Origin: an uncultured Acetatifactor sp.
GTDB lineage: Bacteria; Bacillota; Clostridia; Lachnospirales; Lachnospiraceae
Reading direction: 5' to 3'
DNA: 64,000 nt
Assembly (NCBI GenBank): GCA_947625255.1
Contig: CANQNT010000005.1
Location: forward strand, 81,385 to 145,384
Shown here piece after piece: positions 46,439 to 55,313 of the stretch. The translations under genes and the position numbers were made by a program. The notes beneath the pieces are model-generated. The model ran no database searches and was not told the DNA's origin. It saw only the letters and a program-made list of their open reading frames with translations. The number at the start of each line of letters is the position of its first letter. The stretch's first letter is position 1.

Positions 46439-47091
46439 TCGTAGACGAGAGAATGGTTGCCTTTATTAACTCGCTTGATAAAGGCAACACTGTTTTTTTA
46501 GAGAATCTGGAAAGGGAAGCGCTGGCGGCACAGGTGCCGGTCATTCGAAAGGAGACACAGAGCCTGCTGAAATTCTTGATGCGTTTTCAGCGTCCTGCGA
46601 GGATTTTGGAGGTGGGTACCGCGGTGGGCTTTTCCGCTTTATTGATGCTGGAATATGCGCCTTTGGGATGTCATGTCACGACTATTGAAAAAGATGAGAA
46701 GCGGATTCCGGAGGCAAAGGAGAATTTCCGTCGGGCGGGAAAGGAAGGGGCCGTTACCTTGCTGGAGGGAGACGCGGCGGATCTGCTGAAAGAATTGGAG
46801 GGACCCTTTGATCTGGTTTTCATGGATGCGGCAAAGGGACAATATCCGCGTTTTTTGCCGGAGGTCTGCCGATTGTTGGCCCCTGGAGGACTTTTGGTCA
46901 GTGATAATGTGCTGCAGGACGGGGATGTGATAGAATCCCGTTTTGCCGTGACCAGGCGCAATCGGACGATTCATGCGCGGATGCGGGAGTATTTGTATGA
47001 ATTGACGCACCATCCCCGGTTGGAGACCTGCGTACTGCCGGTGGGCGACGGGGTGACCATGAGCGTGAAGCTGGCAGTGGATGAGGCTTGA
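46435..47091 (+). CDS. trmR: O-methyltransferase, probably tRNA 5-hydroxyuridine methyltransferase TrmR
   Basis: A 218-residue SAM-dependent O-methyltransferase family 3 protein: ARILEVGTAVGFSALLML is the SAM loop, TTIEKDEKRIPEAKENF, FDLVFMDAAKGQYPRFL with the metal aspartate, and GGLLVSDNVLQDG. The Bacillus homologue YrrM/TrmR methylates 5-hydroxyuridine at tRNA position 34, and its neighbours there are the U32 proteins that make the hydroxyl. The same arrangement occurs here, supporting this assignment by context. It starts inside the preceding stop (ATGA overlap). Confidence 0.8.
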   Translation: MIVDERMVAFINSLDKGNTVFLENLEREALAAQVPVIRKETQSLLKFLMRFQRPARILEVGTAVGFSALLMLEYAPLGCHVTTIEKDEKRIPEAKENFRRAGKEGAVTLLEGDAADLLKELEGPFDLVFMDAAKGQYPRFLPEVCRLLAPGGLLVSDNVLQDGDVIESRFAVTRRNRTIHARMREYLYELTHHPRLETCVLPVGDGVTMSVKLAVDEA

Positions 47092-47183
47092 GCGGGGACC
47101 CATCGGATGCGAATAAGGCCGGAGCGGGGACGTCATTGGTTGTGAATAAGGCTTGCGAGGAGATTCCATCCGACTGCAATAAG
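47086..47183 (+). repeat. Three tandem 32-33 bp degenerate repeats after trmR
   Basis: Copies at 47086-47117, 47118-47150 and 47151-47183, each starting GC-TTG/CGG-AGCGGGGAC-like and ending GAATAAG or CAATAAG. Copies 1 and 2 share most positions; copy 3 is more diverged. The first copy contains the trmR stop codon. Confidence 0.6.
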
Positions 47184-47223
47184 TCTTGTTGGTGCGAGCG
47201 GGAAGAATGGAGAGGTTGAACGA

Positions 47224-48483
47224 ATGGTGGAGCGAAAGAAGCCGGAGCTGTTGGCGCCGGCCAGCAGTCTGGAGGTGCTGAAGACCGCCGTGATTTTTGG
47301 CGCGGATGCGGTGTATATCGGAGGGGAGGCCTTTGGTCTGCGGGCCAAGGCGAAGAATTTTACCCCGGAAGAGATGGCGGCAGGCATTGCTTTTGCCCAT
47401 GAACGGGGTGTCAGAGTCTATGTGACGGCCAATATTCTGGCCCATAATGCGGATCTGACGGGTGCCAGGAAGTATTTTGAGCAGCTGCGGGACATGAAGC
47501 CTCAGGCGGATGCTCTGATTATTTCGGATCCCGGGATGTTTCGGATCGCAAAAGAAGTCTGGCCGGAGGCGGAGATCCACATTTCCACTCAGGCCAACAA
47601 TACCAATTATGAAACCTATCTTTTCTGGTGGCAGTTGGGAGCAAAGCGCGTGGTGTCGGCAAGAGAATTGTCCTTGGAGGAGCTTCGCCAGATTCGGGAG
47701 AAGATTCCTGCCCGGATGGAGATCGAAAGCTTTGTCCATGGGGCCATGTGTATTTCTTATTCCGGACGATGTCTGTTGAGCAATTTCCTGACGGGACGGG
47801 ATGCGAATCAGGGTTCCTGTACCCATCCCTGCCGTTGGAAATATTATGTGGTAGAGGAAACCAGGCCGGGAGAATATCTGCCGGTCTATGAGAATGACAG
47901 GGGCACGTTTTTATTTAATTCCAAGGACCTGTGCATGATCGAACATATCCCAGAACTGGTGGAAACCGGCATTGACAGCTTTAAAATTGAAGGGCGCATG
48001 AAGACCGCGCTCTATGTGGCTGCGGTTGCCCGGACTTACCGAAAGGCGCTGGATGATTATTTCCAGTCGGAGGATCTTTATCGGAGAAATTTGGATTGGT
48101 ATCGGGCAGAAATCGGGAAATGTACTTATCGACAATTTACGACTGGTTTTTATTTCGGCAAGGCGGACCACAACACCCAGATTTATGACAACAGTACTTA
48201 TATTCAGGAATCCGTGTATTTGGGTATTGTTGAAGAAGTGGACGAAAACGGACTGGTTCGAATCGAGCAGAAGAATAAGTTCTGTGTGGGCGATGAGATT
48301 GAGATCATGAAGCCGGACGGAAGAGACGTTCCCGTCCGTGTATTGGCTATGTATGATGGGGAAGGGGAGGCGGTGGAGAGCGCGCCCCATCCGAAGCAGC
48401 AATTGTGGCTTGCTTTATCCGGGGAGGCGGAGCGGTTTGACCTGCTGCGAGCTGCAAAGGAGGCCGGCAAGGCCCATCCATAG
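47224..48483 (+). CDS. U32 family protein, probable tRNA hydroxylation protein TrhP
   Basis: A 419-residue member of the U32 peptidase family. ELLAPASSLEVLKTAV and GADAVYIGGEAFGLRAKAKNF open the TIM-barrel-like domain; the family signature ESFVHGAMCISYSGRCLLS and GSCTHPCRWKY holds the conserved cysteines; a small beta domain ends the protein. Despite the peptidase label, TrhP/YegQ and Bacillus YrrN/YrrO use prephenate to hydroxylate uridine 34 of tRNA. Only one U32 gene is present here, where Bacillus has two. GGAGAGG precedes the ATG. Confidence 0.87.
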   Translation: MVERKKPELLAPASSLEVLKTAVIFGADAVYIGGEAFGLRAKAKNFTPEEMAAGIAFAHERGVRVYVTANILAHNADLTGARKYFEQLRDMKPQADALIISDPGMFRIAKEVWPEAEIHISTQANNTNYETYLFWWQLGAKRVVSARELSLEELRQIREKIPARMEIESFVHGAMCISYSGRCLLSNFLTGRDANQGSCTHPCRWKYYVVEETRPGEYLPVYENDRGTFLFNSKDLCMIEHIPELVETGIDSFKIEGRMKTALYVAAVARTYRKALDDYFQSEDLYRRNLDWYRAEIGKCTYRQFTTGFYFGKADHNTQIYDNSTYIQESVYLGIVEEVDENGLVRIEQKNKFCVGDEIEIMKPDGRDVPVRVLAMYDGEGEAVESAPHPKQQLWLALSGEAERFDLLRAAKEAGKAHP

Positions 48484-48598
48484 GGGAATCAGAGAAAAAC
48501 ATACGCCAAAATACGCCTTATTTTTTGTACAAATCAGACAATGGGACGCTTTTGAAGCGGTATTTTTTTGGAAAAAGAGAGAAAAAGCAATTTGGGTA

Positions 48599-48627
48599 TT
48601 GCAATTTAGTCTTTTTTAGAGTATCTT
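48599..48627 (+). promoter_or_regulatory. Promoter of glnA
   Basis: TTGCAA (48599-48604), 17-bp spacer, TATCTT (48622-48627). Start of transcription near 48634 gives a leader of about 210 nt before the glnA ATG. Confidence 0.6.
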
Positions 48628-48680
48628 TAAGAAAACGAAGTCCGGTGTGGTTTGCGGGCAGCTTCTATGGCGGGCTTTGG

Positions 48681-48708
48681 ACATAGGTGTGAATGAACAA
48701 GGATGTTC
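48681..48708 (+). promoter_or_regulatory. ANTAR-like double hairpin in the glnA leader
   Basis: Hairpin P2 is GAAC (48695-48698), hexaloop AAGGAT, GTTC (48705-48708). Just upstream AC-ATAGGT-GT (48681-48690) is a weaker P1. Both hexaloops have A at position 1 and G at position 4, the pattern recognised by ANTAR antiterminators, and P2 shares bases with the left arm of the following terminator, so the two structures exclude each other. The P1 stem is short, so this is a candidate only. Confidence 0.5.
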
Positions 48709-48742
48709 CAAATGTAAATTATTTACGTTGGAGCATTTTTTT
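48703..48742 (+). terminator. Leader terminator of glnA
   Basis: ATGTTCCAA (48703-48711) pairs with TTGGAGCAT (48728-48736) with one G-T pair; the interior GTAAA/TTTAC extends the stem. A run of seven T (48736-48742) follows. It lies about 100 nt before glnA and after its predicted promoter. Confidence 0.8.
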
Positions 48743-48845
48743 CATGATACGGGCAGGAAAATCGTCTGGAGACTTCATAGAAAAGGGGAGCCTTGTCGAT
48801 ATGTGTCGGTCCTATGTCAACAAACAAGGAAAGGAAGATAGTAAA

Positions 48846-50957
48846 ATGAGCGAGGTTTTAAACGTGGAGGAGATCTTTGCCAGCAATTTGTTTACTGTTG
48901 GAAAGATGAAGGAAAGACTTCCCAAGAATGTGTTCAAGGAAGTCAGGAAAGTGATGGACCAGGGTGGAGAATTGTCGCTTGCTACCGCTGACGTAGTGGC
49001 CAAAGCGATGAAGGATTGGGCGGTCGAGCATGGCGCTACCCATTACACTCACTGGTTCCAGCCTTTGACGGGCATCACTGCCGAGAAACATGATTCGTTC
49101 GTTGCCCATCCCGATGCGGAGGGCAGGATGTTGATGGAGTTCTCGGGCAAAGAGCTGATCAAGGGTGAGCCGGATGCTTCTTCATTCCCTTCAGGCGGTT
49201 TGCGCGCCACCTTTGAGGCGAGAGGCTATACCGCGTGGGATATTACTTCTCCCGCTTTTCTGAAAGAAGACGCTACCGGCGTGATCTTGTGCATTCCTAC
49301 CGCGTTTTGTTCTTACAAGGGAGAGGCGCTTGACAAGAAGACGCCGCTTCTGCGTTCCATGGAAGCGGTAAGTGAGCAGGCGTTGAGAATCGTTCGTTTG
49401 TTTGGCAATACAGAAGCCACCAAGGTAGTGGCCAGCGTTGGACCCGAACAGGAATACTTCCTGGTGGACAGAGAAAAATACTTAAAGCGCCCCGACCTGA
49501 TTTTCGCGGGCCGTACCTTGTTCGGCGCGCCGGCCCCCAAGGGACAGGAGCTGGAGGATCACTATTTCGGAACCATTCGTGAGAGAATCGGTTCTTTCAT
49601 GAAAGATTTGAATATCGAGTTGTGGAAACTGGGTGTTACCGCCAAGACCCAGCATAACGAGGTGGCCCCTGCTCAGCATGAGCTGGCCCCTATTTATGAG
49701 ACTGCCAATATCGCCGTGGACCACAATCAGCTGGTCATGGAGACAATGAAAAAGGTTGCCGGCCGTCATGGCCTGACCTGTCTGCTGCATGAAAAGCCAT
49801 TTGCCGGCGTAAACGGTTCCGGTAAGCACAATAACTGGTCCCTGGGAACGGATAATGGCGTGAACCTTCTGGATCCCGGTGACACGCCCAATGAAAACAT
49901 CCAGTTCCTGTTGGTGCTGGCCTGCATTATGAAAGCCGTTGACACCCATGCGGACCTGCTTCGTCAGAGCGCTTCCGACGTCGGAAACGATCATAGACTT
50001 GGAGCCAACGAGGCGCCGCCCGCGATTATTTCCATGTTCCTGGGCGAGCAGCTGGAGGACGTGGTGAAGCAGCTGGTGGAAACCGGCGAGGCTTCTCATC
50101 TGGTAGAGGGCGGCAAGCTGCAGACTGGCGTATCCACCTTGCCCGATTTGGAAAAGGATGCGACGGATCGCAACAGAACCTCACCGTTCGCGTTTACGGG
50201 CAATAAGTTTGAATTCCGTATGGTGGGAAGCGCTGACTCCATTGCAAGCCCCAACACCACGTTGAACGCCATCGTGGCGGAGGCTTTCTGCGAGGCTGCC
50301 GATATTCTGGAAAATGCGGAAGATTTTGATGTGGCAGTACATGATCTGATCAAGGAATACATGACCAAGCACCAGAGAATCGTGTTCAATGGTGACGGTT
50401 ATTCTGAGGAATGGGTGAAGGAAGCCGCCAGACGCGGGCTGCCCAACATCAAGTCTATGGTGGAGGCTGTCGGCACCCTGACTACTGAGAAGTCCATCAA
50501 GCTGTTTGAAAAGTTCAAAATTTTCACTCGTGCGGAGTTGGAATCCCGGGCAGAGGTTTTGTATGAGACCTATTCCAAGAACATCAATATTGAGGCCCTG
50601 ACCATGCTGGATATGGCCAAGAAGCAGATCCTGCCCGCCGTGATCGGTTATACCAGGTCTTTGGCGGACACCGTGATCGCCGTGCGCGAAGCCGGTGCGG
50701 ATGCCGCTGTACAGAGGGATCTGTTGAACGAGGTTTCGGCAAAGCTGGCCGAAGCAAAGGCTGCTTTGGTTGATCTGGAGAAGAAGCAGGCGGCTGCCGG
50801 CGCCATTGAGGATCAGAAAGATCTGGCGTTCTACTATAAGGATGTGGTGCGTGAGGCCATGGCTGCCCTGCGGACTCCCGTGGATGAGCTGGAGATGTTG
50901 GTCGACAAGAAAGTATGGCCGTTCCCGACCTATGGTGATCTGATTTTTGAAGTATAA
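48846..50957 (+). CDS. glnA: Glutamine synthetase type III (GlnN)
   Basis: A 703-residue glutamine synthetase, the size of type III enzymes (about 700, against 440-470 for type I). It converts glutamate and ammonia to glutamine. Conserved parts include [40 protein letters not shown] (core [14 protein letters not shown]), [43 protein letters not shown] and [16 protein letters not shown]. The open frame extends back to 48693 through the leader terminator; AAGGAAG places translation at the ATG at 48846 ([11 protein letters not shown]). With amt it forms the ammonia-assimilation capacity of the window. Confidence 0.96.
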   Translation: MSEVLNVEEIFASNLFTVGKMKERLPKNVFKEVRKVMDQGGELSLATADVVAKAMKDWAVEHGATHYTHWFQPLTGITAEKHDSFVAHPDAEGRMLMEFSGKELIKGEPDASSFPSGGLRATFEARGYTAWDITSPAFLKEDATGVILCIPTAFCSYKGEALDKKTPLLRSMEAVSEQALRIVRLFGNTEATKVVASVGPEQEYFLVDREKYLKRPDLIFAGRTLFGAPAPKGQELEDHYFGTIRERIGSFMKDLNIELWKLGVTAKTQHNEVAPAQHELAPIYETANIAVDHNQLVMETMKKVAGRHGLTCLLHEKPFAGVNGSGKHNNWSLGTDNGVNLLDPGDTPNENIQFLLVLACIMKAVDTHADLLRQSASDVGNDHRLGANEAPPAIISMFLGEQLEDVVKQLVETGEASHLVEGGKLQTGVSTLPDLEKDATDRNRTSPFAFTGNKFEFRMVGSADSIASPNTTLNAIVAEAFCEAADILENAEDFDVAVHDLIKEYMTKHQRIVFNGDGYSEEWVKEAARRGLPNIKSMVEAVGTLTTEKSIKLFEKFKIFTRAELESRAEVLYETYSKNINIEALTMLDMAKKQILPAVIGYTRSLADTVIAVREAGADAAVQRDLLNEVSAKLAEAKAALVDLEKKQAAAGAIEDQKDLAFYYKDVVREAMAALRTPVDELEMLVDKKVWPFPTYGDLIFEV

Positions 50958-51000
50958 GGTTTTTCTGCTGGAAAAGCACTCCTATATTGTAACATTTCCT

Positions 51001-51034
51001 AAAAAGGACCCGTGCGTGCCGCGGGTCTTTTTTT
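51001..51034 (+). terminator. Terminator after glnA
   Basis: GACCCG (51007-51012) and CGGGTC (51022-51027), extended by flanking A-T pairs, with a run of seven T. Confidence 0.87.
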
Positions 51035-51070
51035 CACGATTTTTCCTGGAATCGCATATGGAGAAAAATC

Positions 51071-51099
51071 TTGACGAATCTTCGCGGATTATTTATGAT
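51071..51099 (+). promoter_or_regulatory. Promoter of the GH20 gene
   Basis: TTGACG (51071-51076), 17-bp spacer, TATGAT (51094-51099), 39 bp before the start codon. Confidence 0.7.
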
Positions 51100-51137
51100 C
51101 ATTTTAAAGAGAGTTTCTATCAAAAGAGAGGATAAGT

Positions 51138-52949
51138 ATGAATACACAGATCATTCCCCAGATTCGAGAGATACAAGTCTTTGCGGCCCCGATCCGGTTG
51201 GCGGATTATTTTCTGGCAGCGGAAGTGACGGAAGCCTTTCCCCGTGCCAGGGAAATTTTTCTGGAAAACGGACCGCTGGAGGGAGCGCACCCTATTCGTT
51301 ATGAAAGGAAATCCATGCCGGAAGAAGCCTATCGTATCCATGCAGGAAAGGAAGAAATCTGCATTTATGCTTCCGCTTCCAAGGGGCTGATGTATGGATT
51401 GTTTACCTTGTCGGAGTTGGATTTCGTGAATGACGGAAATCTTTGTGAGTTTGACGCCCTGGATGAACCGGGACTTGTCTGCCGGGCGCTTTCAGACGAT
51501 ATTTCCAGGGGGCAGATTCCCACGACGGATCATTTTTTCCGGATCATACGGCGTCTGGCCAGATATAAATATAATACTTATATGCCGTATATCGAAGATG
51601 TGTTCCGGTTTGTTTCCGTTCCAGCCTGGGGAAAGTACAGCGATCCCGTAGGAGCGGAGGAATGGAAAGCGATTATCCGGTATGCGGGGGAATGGAATCT
51701 TTCCGTGCGGCCCATTGTAAATCTTCTGGGACATTTTGACAAGCTGGTACGGATCGAGGAACTGCAGCCGCTGGCCTTGCGCCGCAAGGATGGTTCCCTG
51801 ATTGATTGCATGGATCCTGCCAATCCCAGGGTAAGGGAAGTGATCCGCCTGATGTTGGGAGAGATCGTGGATTGTTTTGGAAAAGGGATCATCCACTGCG
51901 GCGGCGATGAGCCTGTGGGCCTGACGGAGGTTTTCGGCGCGCAGGAGGGCGGACGGCTTTTTATCGAGCATTATACATTCATTCATGACGTGCTACAGGA
52001 AATGGGTTGTTCTCTGATGATGTACGCGGACTTTTTCGCCCCTCCCTGGGGGGATTATTCCGTGCCTGTGGAGCGCGCGAAAGAATTGCCGGAGGATACG
52101 GATTTTGTTTTCTGGGATTACGCGGCGCGGGAGGCTTATCCCTTTGTGGACGCGCTGCACCGCCAGGGCATCCGGCTTTATCTGTCTCCCGGGAGCTGGG
52201 CCTGGAGCTGCTTCGCTTGCGACATCCGACAGTGTTATGATAATACCAAGGGTTTGTTAAAGGCGGATGGCGGACGCAGCCACGGCATGATCATGTCCTC
52301 CTGGGCGGATCATGGGGATATTTTGCGGGAATTGGCTCTGCCTGGGGTCTTGGTAGGGGCGAATTATAGTTGGAATCCCGCGTCCTCCTATACTTTTGAG
52401 GAAATCTATCTGCTGCTGCACAAGAGTCTTTACGGTTTCGACCGGCAGCAGGCAATGCTTTTGAATCCCATCTATCATTATGACGAGTTCATTTTGCATG
52501 ACCGAAAAGGAGAATTCAAGCAGGAAATCTGGACGGATCCGTTCCGGATGGTGCAGTTTGACGGATATCGGAATTTGGAAGAGTTTGTCCGCGTCCTGGA
52601 AAAGGCGGAGCGGGATCTGGAGACGCTGAAACCCCTGCGGAATCCGCTGCCGTTCCATACGATGCTGTTGGCCGTCCGGCGCACCCGCTTTACGGCGGAA
52701 AAGATTTTGCTGCTTCCGAAGAAGCGCCCGGAAACGGTAGAGGAGGGAATTCCTTATGCGGAGGCGGCGCTGCGATTGGCGGGCGAGCTGCTTCCTCTCA
52801 GGGAGCTTCACCGCAGACTGTGGTTTGAAACGAATCGTTACGCGGATTGGGAGATTTGTGCCGCCCGCTATGACGATCTCTATGACCGGCTGCGGATGTT
52901 CGCGAGAAATATCCGTCTGCGCAGATTTTGGACGGCGGATGTGTATTAA
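51138..52949 (+). CDS. Intracellular glycoside hydrolase family 20-like enzyme
   Basis: A 603-residue protein related to beta-N-acetylhexosaminidases. An N-terminal GH20b-like domain (about 1-105; AYRIHAGKEEICIYASASKG) precedes a TIM barrel with the family's acidic pair at Asp257-Glu258 in GIIHCGGDEPVGL, and aromatic residues FVFWDY and MIMSSWADHGD later in the barrel. There is no signal peptide, so it should act on imported oligosaccharides. It would release GlcNAc or GalNAc, consistent with nagA in the same window. Some GH20 enzymes are lacto-N-biosidases or 6-sulfo-GlcNAcases; specificity is open. AAAGAGAGG precedes the ATG. Confidence 0.8.
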   Translation: MNTQIIPQIREIQVFAAPIRLADYFLAAEVTEAFPRAREIFLENGPLEGAHPIRYERKSMPEEAYRIHAGKEEICIYASASKGLMYGLFTLSELDFVNDGNLCEFDALDEPGLVCRALSDDISRGQIPTTDHFFRIIRRLARYKYNTYMPYIEDVFRFVSVPAWGKYSDPVGAEEWKAIIRYAGEWNLSVRPIVNLLGHFDKLVRIEELQPLALRRKDGSLIDCMDPANPRVREVIRLMLGEIVDCFGKGIIHCGGDEPVGLTEVFGAQEGGRLFIEHYTFIHDVLQEMGCSLMMYADFFAPPWGDYSVPVERAKELPEDTDFVFWDYAAREAYPFVDALHRQGIRLYLSPGSWAWSCFACDIRQCYDNTKGLLKADGGRSHGMIMSSWADHGDILRELALPGVLVGANYSWNPASSYTFEEIYLLLHKSLYGFDRQQAMLLNPIYHYDEFILHDRKGEFKQEIWTDPFRMVQFDGYRNLEEFVRVLEKAERDLETLKPLRNPLPFHTMLLAVRRTRFTAEKILLLPKKRPETVEEGIPYAEAALRLAGELLPLRELHRRLWFETNRYADWEICAARYDDLYDRLRMFARNIRLRRFWTADVY

Positions 52950-53042
52950 GGCGGGAGCTGTATCAGATCCGCAAGGTGATATTTATATGAATTGAACAAA
53001 AAACACATACAGATTTGGAAATTTTTTGGTCGAATTTTATGC

Positions 53043-53071
53043 TTGCAAAAAGGGAATACTTACTGTATAAT
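53043..53071 (+). promoter_or_regulatory. Promoter of tRNA-Gln
   Basis: TTGCAA (53043-53048), 17-bp spacer, consensus TATAAT (53066-53071), 20 bp before the mature tRNA. Confidence 0.8.
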
Positions 53072-53090
53072 AGTCGAGTAATCAGTGCAA

Positions 53091-53163
53091 AGGGCTATAG
53101 CCAAACGGTAAGGCAGCGGACTCTGACTCCGTCATTTTCAAGGTTCGAATCCTTGTAGCCCTG
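53091..53163 (+). tRNA. tRNA-Gln (anticodon CTG)
   Basis: Folds as a normal cloverleaf: acceptor AGGGCTA with TAGCCCT and discriminator G; D arm GCC/GGC; anticodon stem GCGGA/TCCGT with loop CTCTGAC, anticodon CTG reading CAG (Gln); T arm CAAGG/CCTTG with TTCGAAT. CCA is not encoded. Gene stands alone with its own promoter and terminator. Confidence 0.95.
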
Positions 53164-53177
53164 TTTTGCAGACCAAG

Positions 53178-53210
53178 ACCTCCGGAAAGGATTCCTTTCT
53201 GGAGGTTTTT
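53178..53210 (+). terminator. Terminator after tRNA-Gln
   Basis: A 13-bp stem (53178-53190 with 53194-53206, one G-T pair), 3-nt loop and T run. Confidence 0.9.
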
Positions 53211-53256
53211 CCATTTACATAAGGATGTCATTTACGTAAGGATAGGGGGAAAGCTT

Positions 53257-54477
53257 ATGCCTTTGGAGATCGTTCGGAATGATATTACGAAAATGAAAGT
53301 GGATGCCATCGTCAATGCCGCCAATCGGACTTTGTTGGGCGGAGGGGGCGTGGACGGAGCCATACACCGCGCGGCGGGACCGGGACTTTTGCGAGAGTGC
53401 CTGGGGCTTGGCGGCTGTGGAGTCGGTAAGGCCAAGATCACGGGAGCTTACCGGCTGCCTTGTCAGTATGTGATTCATACCGTGGGGCCGATTTGGCGGG
53501 GCGGCAGGGCCGGGGAGAAGGAGAAGCTGGTTTCCTGTTACCAGGCCTGTCTCGAACTGGCAAAGGAGAAAGAGTGTCAGACGGTGGCTTTTCCCCTGAT
53601 TTCTTCCGGCGCGTATGGCTATCCCAAGGACCAGGCGCTGAAAGTCGCCATCGACGTGATTGGAGAATTCTTGCTCCAGCATGATATGACGGTGTTCCTT
53701 GTGGTTTATGACAAGACCTCTTATCAGATCAGTGGGCAGCTGTTCCGAAAGATCGCGGAATATATCGACGACACCTATGTGGAAACGCATACGGATGAGA
53801 GCAGGGAGAGATCGCGGAACATTGCGGAATTTTGGCAAGATTCGGAAGAAAGGCGGGACCTCAAGGAGACGGAGCCGTTTGAGGCCCAATACTCCTTGGC
53901 AAAACCTGCCGCATCCGCGGGGAAAGGACCTACGTCTGCGGCGGATTTGAGCGCGATGAACGCAGAGGAGATGCTTGCAAGCCTGGAGCCTGTGGATACG
54001 GCGAGCATAGGCCTGGGGCCTGGGACGAAAGCGGGAGCTGGCCTGAAGTCTGTGGGTACGGCAGACAAGGGCTTGCAGTCTGTGACGAAGGCGCCCGCAG
54101 AGCGTGCGGACACGTTGGAAGAGGCGCTGAAGCGGCTGGATGAAAGCTTCTCCGAGATGCTGCTGCGGAAGATCGACGAGCAGGGCATGACGGACGCCCA
54201 ATGTTATAAGCGGGCGAATATCGACCGCAAGCTTTTCTCCAAGATCAGGAGCGACAGGCTGTACCGGCCCAGCAAACCGACCGTTTTGGCTTTTGCGGTG
54301 GCGCTGGAGCTGCCCCTGGAGGAAACGCGGGATATGCTGATGAAAGCCGGTTACGCCTTGTCGCACAGTAATAAATTTGACATCATCGTGGAATTTTTTA
54401 TCAAGGAAGGAAATTACAATATCTTTGAGATCAACGAGGCTTTGTTCGCTTTTGATCAAAGACTTTTAGGAGCGTGA
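53257..54477 (+). CDS. Macro-domain protein with C-terminal XRE-like helix-turn-helix
   Basis: A 406-residue two-domain protein. Residues 1-175 are a macro domain ([51 protein letters not shown]), the fold that binds ADP-ribose or hydrolyses ADP-ribosyl esters and adducts. A 110-residue linker with repeated Gly/Thr/Ala/Ser units follows. Residues 290-406 form a helical DNA-binding-like domain ([40 protein letters not shown]) ending [16 protein letters not shown]. The protein could sense ADP-ribose and bind nucleic acid; this is inference. A terminator separates it from the vWA gene, but the pair seems to belong together. Confidence 0.82.
   Translation: MPLEIVRNDITKMKVDAIVNAANRTLLGGGGVDGAIHRAAGPGLLRECLGLGGCGVGKAKITGAYRLPCQYVIHTVGPIWRGGRAGEKEKLVSCYQACLELAKEKECQTVAFPLISSGAYGYPKDQALKVAIDVIGEFLLQHDMTVFLVVYDKTSYQISGQLFRKIAEYIDDTYVETHTDESRERSRNIAEFWQDSEERRDLKETEPFEAQYSLAKPAASAGKGPTSAADLSAMNAEEMLASLEPVDTASIGLGPGTKAGAGLKSVGTADKGLQSVTKAPAERADTLEEALKRLDESFSEMLLRKIDEQGMTDAQCYKRANIDRKLFSKIRSDRLYRPSKPTVLAFAVALELPLEETRDMLMKAGYALSHSNKFDIIVEFFIKEGNYNIFEINEALFAFDQRLLGA
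53960..54105 (+). repeat. Imperfect repeats in the macro-protein linker
   Basis: Units of roughly 36-48 bp around gcctggagcctgtgg-type sequence recur, encoding [24 protein letters not shown] and GLQSVTKA. They mark a flexible, probably length-variable linker. Confidence 0.5.
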
Positions 54478-54523
54478 AGATGTCGCATGACAAGCGACCA
54501 ATCAGAATACCGAATGTTTTATG

Positions 54524-54559
54524 ATATGGCTGTAAGGAAAAACCTGACAGCCATATTTT
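54524..54559 (+). terminator. Terminator between the macro and vWA genes
   Basis: ATATGGCTGT (54524-54533) and ACAGCCATAT (54547-54556), 13-nt loop, TTTT end. It lies 14 bp before the vWA start, so it may act as an attenuator. Confidence 0.65.
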
Positions 54560-54572
54560 AGAAAACAGAGGT

Positions 54573-55244
54573 ATGACAATGAAAACAAATTTCACGAAAA
54601 AAAATTTAACAGAAATCGTATTTATCCTTGACCGCAGCGGTTCCATGGCGGGACTGGAAAAGGACACGATCGGCGGCTTCAATTCCCTGATCGAAAAGCA
54701 GAAAAAATTGGAGGGGGAGGCCCTGGTTTCCACGGTCCTGTTCGATTATACCAATGAGGTGCTGCACGACAGAGTGCCGCTGCAAAAAATCAGGCCGCTT
54801 ACGGATGAGGACTATTACGTGCGGGGAAGCACCGCCCTTTTGGATGCCGTCGGGGGAGCGGTCCATCATATCCGGAACGTGCATAAGTATATCCGCAGGG
54901 AGGATGTGCCGGACCGTACGCTCTTCGTGATCACGACGGATGGAATGGAAAACGCCAGCCATCGTTATACGCTTCAGCAGGTCAAGGAGATGATCGAACA
55001 GCAAAAGAAAGCGGGCTGGGAATTCCTTTTCCTGGGAGCCAATATCGACGCGGTGGAGACTGCGGGCGGTCTGGGCATTTCCGCGGACCGCGCGGTGAAC
55101 TATCATAGTGACGCGGCGGGCACGCAGCTGAATTATGCCGTCTTGAACGAGACGATCAGCAAGGTGAGGTCCTGCGAGAACATTGCGTCGGACTGGAAAC
55201 AGGAGATCGATCAGGATTACCAGAAAAGAAAGAAAAAGAATTGA
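54573..55244 (+). CDS. von Willebrand factor A domain protein
   Basis: A 223-residue single vWA domain with an intact metal-ion-dependent adhesion site: DRSGSMAGLE (DxSxS), the Thr in VRGSTALLDAVGG and the Asp in VITTDGMENAS. No signal peptide or membrane helix, so it is cytosolic. Intracellular vWA proteins usually act as assembly or chaperone-like factors beside AAA+ ATPases or in TerY-like stress systems; no such ATPase is adjacent. The closest link is the macro-HTH gene 95 bp upstream. The tail is Lys-rich. AACAGAGGT precedes the ATG. Confidence 0.85.
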   Translation: MTMKTNFTKKNLTEIVFILDRSGSMAGLEKDTIGGFNSLIEKQKKLEGEALVSTVLFDYTNEVLHDRVPLQKIRPLTDEDYYVRGSTALLDAVGGAVHHIRNVHKYIRREDVPDRTLFVITTDGMENASHRYTLQQVKEMIEQQKKAGWEFLFLGANIDAVETAGGLGISADRAVNYHSDAAGTQLNYAVLNETISKVRSCENIASDWKQEIDQDYQKRKKKN

Positions 55245-55250
55245 TTTGCA

Positions 55251-55279
55251 TTGCATTCACGGCCGCCAAAGTGTACAAT
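55251..55279 (+). promoter_or_regulatory. Promoter of the M3 peptidase gene
   Basis: TTGCAT (55251-55256), 17-bp spacer, TACAAT (55274-55279), 35 bp before the start codon. Confidence 0.6.
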
Positions 55280-55313
55280 AAAACCATCAATCAGATTTTA
55301 GAGGTGACAGAAT

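Noticed and set aside
48693..48845. N-terminal extension of glutamine synthetase
   Set aside because: The extra 51 codons run through the leader terminator; the ATG at 48846 has the Shine-Dalgarno and matches the family start.
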